Source: Planctomycetota bacterium (lineage in GTDB: Bacteria > Planctomycetota > Planctomycetia > Gemmatales > Gemmataceae). Taken from it: DNA of 8,552 bases. Below are positions 6,395-8,552 of this stretch, piece by piece (the stretch's first letter is position 1; each line of letters begins with the position of its first letter). The translations under genes were made by a program, and so were the position numbers. The notes beneath the pieces are model-generated. The model saw only the letters and a program-made list of their open reading frames with translations. It had not been told where the DNA came from and ran no database searches. The stretch is taken from the NCBI GenBank assembly GCA_016200155.1, contig JACQFG010000170.1:1-8552 (forward strand). Direction: 5' to 3'.

Positions 6395-6454
6395 CTGTGG
6401 AGCACGTTTCCAACGTGCTTCATTGCCGAGGCACGTTGAAAACGTGCCACACAG
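6395..6454. repeat. Paired inverted REP hairpins, family C (BIME-like)
   Basis: Two related hairpins point in opposite directions. The left one is AGCACGTT-TCC-AACGTGCT (6401-6419), preceded by CTGTGG. The right one is GGCACGTT-GAA-AACGTGCC (6430-6448), followed by the complement of CTGTGT. Written in the same orientation the two 25-base units agree at 21 positions, and the stem changes are compensated (A-T to G-C), so pairing is kept. The element lies 7 nt after the monooxygenase stop and 28 nt before the transporter start, where it could stabilise or attenuate a shared mRNA. Confidence 0.8.
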
Positions 6455-6481
6455 TGTTGGACGACAAATACTCGGAACCAA

Positions 6482-7810
6482 ATGGCACTTGATATCGCAC
6501 TGCCGAAGTCGACGAAGGTCCGCTACCAGGTGCTCGCCGCCGGTTGCACGTTGGCAGTGCTGACGTATGTCTTTCGCCTCGGGTTCACCAGCGCCATGGC
6601 GGCGATCAAGCGTGATCTGCATCTTGACAACGAACAGGTCGGCTACCTCGCGGCGGCGTTTCTTGTGCCGTATGCCTTGTTCCAGGTGCCGGGCGGGTTG
6701 CTCGGCGATCGGCTGGGCGGCAGACATCTCTTGACGATTCTCGTCGTGGGCTGGTCGGTTCTCACAGCGGCGGTGGCGCTCGTCGTCCTGCTGCCGGTGG
6801 ACACGATCTGGCCGTTCGCGCTGCTGTTGCTGTTGCGATTTCTGTTCGGCATGTTTCAGGCCGGCGGCTTCCCGGTCTGGGCTCGCGTGATCGCCGACTG
6901 GATTCCGCTGTCGGAACGCGGCGCCGCCCAGGGGACGGTTTGGACATTCAGCCGACTGGGCGGCGCGCTCAGTCCGTTCCTGATCCTCGGCCTGTTCTGG
7001 CTGTTCGGCGTCTGGACGATGCCGTTTCTCGCGCTTGCCGGACTGGGCATCTTGTGGTGCGTGCTATTCTGGCCGTGGTTTCGCAACAAGCCCGAGGAGA
7101 TGCCGCAGGTCAACGAGGCGGAGCTGGCATTGATCGCTGCCGGGCGCATGCCAGCGACCGCGGCGGTGGGAGCTGAACCAGTGCCGTGGAAAAAGATGCT
7201 GGCGTCGCCGAGTGTCTGGGGGCTGTCGATGCAGTATGCGTTTGGCGGTTTCGCGGGCAACTTTGTCACGAGCTGGCTGCCGGCATACCTGGAGGAGCAT
7301 CGTGGGCTTTCGCCGGCAGCGACCAGCGTGATCTTCGGGCTGACGCTGACGGCGGGGCTCGTGTCGTGCCTGGCAGGGGGAATGCTGTCGGATTGGCTCA
7401 TCCGGCGGACCGGCAACCGCAAGTGGGGTCGCCGACTGATCGGACTCGTCGGCTTCGCCTGCGCCGGCTTGGCGTCATTGGCGGTGCCGTGGGCCGGCGC
7501 GGCATGGATCGTCGGCGCACTGTTTTGCGTGTCGTTCTTCTTCAACGACATCAACATGGGCCCGGCGTGGGCGTCATGTGCCGACGTGGGCGAGCGCCAT
7601 GCCGGCACGCTGAGCGGGACGATGAACATGATGGGAAGCCTTGTCGGCGCGGCCAGCATGACACTTGCCGGGTATCTGCTCGAGCGCGACGCGGAGAAAT
7701 TGCTGTTCATCCTGTTCGCGTGCAGTTATGGCATCGCCGCCCTGAGCTGGCTGCTGGTCGATGTGACGAAGCCGCTCGCGCCGAGATCGGACCCGCCGCT
7801 TGCGGCTTAG
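6482..7810 (+). CDS. MFS transporter, anion:cation symporter (sugar-acid) type
   Basis: This 442-aa inner-membrane transporter of the major facilitator superfamily most resembles the anion:cation symporter family, which includes proton-coupled hexuronate, glucarate and galactonate carriers. It has about 12 hydrophobic segments in two halves split by a charged loop (residues 201-242). The first helix has the family's Y-x2-R (Tyr29, Arg32). The loop after helix 2 reads GGLLGDRLGGRHLL (71-84), the MFS signature, and helix 4 reads RFLFGMFQAGGFPVWARVIADWIPLSERGAAQG (119-151), a hallmark of this family. The ribosome binding site is weak (GGAA, 6474-6477). The last codons and the TAG stop lie inside a REP repeat (7795-7811), so the C-terminal PPLAA may be repeat-derived. 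Given the divergent dehydratase, a sugar-acid substrate is likely but unproven. It is probably cotranscribed with the monooxygenase gene. Confidence 0.87.
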   Translation: MALDIALPKSTKVRYQVLAAGCTLAVLTYVFRLGFTSAMAAIKRDLHLDNEQVGYLAAAFLVPYALFQVPGGLLGDRLGGRHLLTILVVGWSVLTAAVALVVLLPVDTIWPFALLLLLRFLFGMFQAGGFPVWARVIADWIPLSERGAAQGTVWTFSRLGGALSPFLILGLFWLFGVWTMPFLALAGLGILWCVLFWPWFRNKPEEMPQVNEAELALIAAGRMPATAAVGAEPVPWKKMLASPSVWGLSMQYAFGGFAGNFVTSWLPAYLEEHRGLSPAATSVIFGLTLTAGLVSCLAGGMLSDWLIRRTGNRKWGRRLIGLVGFACAGLASLAVPWAGAAWIVGALFCVSFFFNDINMGPAWASCADVGERHAGTLSGTMNMMGSLVGAASMTLAGYLLERDAEKLLFILFACSYGIAALSWLLVDVTKPLAPRSDPPLAA

Positions 7811-7871
7811 CGTTCGCAGAGAACTGCCAATCAATTGGCGCTTCCACGCGGACGCTAAGCCGCAAGCGGCG
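7794..7871. repeat. Inverted pair of family A REP hairpins (copies 2 and 3)
   Basis: A perfect 20-bp inverted repeat: 7794-7813 (core GCCGCTTGCGGCTTAGC) and 7852-7871 (core GCTAAGCCGCAAGCGGC). Each arm contains its own 5-bp hairpin with a 2-nt loop. The 38 bases between them contain a third small hairpin, GCCAAT-CA-ATTGGC (7826-7839). The left arm contains the transporter's stop codon; the right arm ends 1 nt before the transposase stop codon on the opposite strand. Confidence 0.88.
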
Positions 7872-7872
7872 A

Positions 7873-8523
7873 TCATGGGTAGCGGCCGGCGGCCTTGAGC
7901 GCTTTGGCGTACGGCGAATTCGGGCTGTGCCCCGGGTGCAGCGGCCAATCGTCGTAAGGTTTTGCGAACGGCCATTCCTGGCGCGGCTGGCCGATTTCCA
8001 GCGGGTTCTTCTCGATATAACGAATCACCCGCCGAACATCGCTGGGATGATCGAGAAAGACCTTCCACCCGCCCCCTTCCGACCACACACCGTGCGTCGG
8101 CGAACGTAAGCCCGCATCGATGATTGATTGGCGTGATGTTTCCTTCAGCCTCTCAATCATGTCCTCGGCTTGATGCTTGTGCTTACGGATCAAAATATGC
8201 ACATGATCTGGCATGATCGCACAGGCGTAACAGGTATAACGTTCCTTGGTTAGCACGGCTGCAAACGCGCTGGCGATCCTGGCGACCGCGTCGGTATCGA
8301 ATGTCAACCGCGGATGTTTCAACAAGTCTTCGGCGCGATCTTGAAAATCACGGACGACGGCGCCGCGCGGCTGCACGGGCTTTCTACCATGATGCAGGTC
8401 GCCCAATTCCGCGACGTCGGCGCACCGAACGATATGCGAACCACTGCCGCGGGGGTCGTTGGGCAGCCACCAGCCGTAGGCAGTCCAGACTAAATGGTGT
8501 GCGATGACCAGGGGTTGGGACAT
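7873..8523 (-). CDS. REP-associated tyrosine transposase (IS200/Y1-like, HUH)
   Basis: This 216-aa member of the Y1/IS200-like transposase family (PF01797), RAYT branch, cleaves and rejoins single-stranded DNA at REP hairpins through a 5'-phosphotyrosine bond. The HUH metal motif is MPDHVHIL (His107, His109) and the likely nucleophile is Tyr169 in RYIEKNP. The N-terminus HLVWTAYGWWLPNDPRGSGSH, HHGRKPVQPRG (44-54) and VWSEGGGWKVFLD (146-158) match the planctomycete RAYT type as I know it. All catalytic residues are present, so it looks intact. The start at 8523 has GGAG (8532-8535) eight bases upstream, directly joined to the REP hairpin at 8536-8552, so folding of that hairpin might modulate translation (inference). 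Parts of the gene (about 8130-8310) look more A/T-rich than the metabolic genes, consistent with separate descent. Confidence 0.9.
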   Translation of the reverse strand: MSQPLVIAHHLVWTAYGWWLPNDPRGSGSHIVRCADVAELGDLHHGRKPVQPRGAVVRDFQDRAEDLLKHPRLTFDTDAVARIASAFAAVLTKERYTCYACAIMPDHVHILIRKHKHQAEDMIERLKETSRQSIIDAGLRSPTHGVWSEGGGWKVFLDHPSDVRRVIRYIEKNPLEIGQPRQEWPFAKPYDDWPLHPGHSPNSPYAKALKAAGRYP

Positions 8524-8535
8524 ATCTAAGTCTCC

Positions 8536-8552
8536 GCCGCTTGCGGCTTAGC
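8536..8552 (+). repeat. REP hairpin, family A copy 4
   Basis: GCCGCTTGCGGCTTAGC, identical to copy 2 (7795-7811) and inverted relative to copy 3. On the transposase strand it reads GCTAA followed by the hairpin and ends against the GGAG of the transposase gene. It reaches the last base of the window. Confidence 0.88.

Larger units (their letters stand above)
7852..8552 (-). mobile_element. RAYT unit: transposase gene bracketed by inverted REPs
   Basis: The transposase gene lies exactly between REP copy 3 (7854-7870) and REP copy 4 (8536-8552), which are identical 17-mers in opposite orientation. This is the standard layout of REP-associated tyrosine transposase loci, where the enzyme acts on single-stranded REP hairpins and the gene itself is usually single-copy and not very mobile. 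The unit runs up to the window edge, so a further inverted partner on the right may be cut off. No flanking direct repeat was seen, as expected for HUH elements. Confidence 0.8.

Noticed and set aside
5261..6727. Open frame of 488 codons on the minus strand
   Set aside because: It is antisense to the monooxygenase gene and the start of the transporter gene, runs through the family C repeat, and its sequence lacks recognisable domains.

Overview
The window looks like a stretch of an uncultured, high-GC planctomycete (Pirellulales-like) chromosome. The support is the DUF1552 and DUF1588/DUF1585 proteins typical of Planctomycetota, a REP-associated tyrosine transposase of the kind abundant in that phylum, and several families of short hairpin repeats between genes. 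No rRNA, tRNA, CRISPR array, prophage or plasmid gene was seen. All functional calls come from reading motifs by eye, not from a database search.

Region 1 (1-960) is a scar zone. The C-terminal half of a class III adenylate/guanylate cyclase (minus strand, 113-406) abuts, head to head, the C-terminal part of a DUF1588/DUF1585 protein (plus strand, 401-805). Both have lost their N-terminal coding parts at the same point, near a GATATCGAT at 398-406. Next come one REP hairpin and the first 13 codons of a DUF1552 gene (921-960), which then break off.

Region 2 (961-1677) is a compact two-gene module of visibly lower GC. It encodes a 93-aa protein of unknown function and, overlapping it by ATGA, a 125-aa retropepsin-like clan AA aspartic protease with a DTGF active site. 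The protease stop overlaps the start of an intact, Tat-exported DUF1552 protein (1677-2957), a diverged paralogue of the broken fragment upstream.

Region 3 (2984-7810) resembles a sugar-acid catabolic locus built around a divergent intergenic region. Leftward runs an enolase-superfamily sugar-acid dehydratase (galactonate-dehydratase-like) and, 6 nt later, a D-2-hydroxyacid dehydrogenase. Rightward runs a luciferase-like flavin monooxygenase and then a major-facilitator transporter of the anion:cation symporter type. A plausible joint role is import of a sugar acid, its dehydration to a 2-keto-3-deoxy acid, and redox steps on the products. The place of the flavin monooxygenase is unclear.

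Region 4 (7794-8552) is a RAYT (REP-associated tyrosine transposase) unit: an HUH/Y1 transposase gene bracketed by inverted copies of a 17-bp hairpin repeat. The same repeat supplies the transporter's stop codon and recurs at 810-826. Two other, unrelated paired-hairpin elements sit in the divergent intergenic region (5186-5238) and between the monooxygenase and transporter genes (6395-6454).
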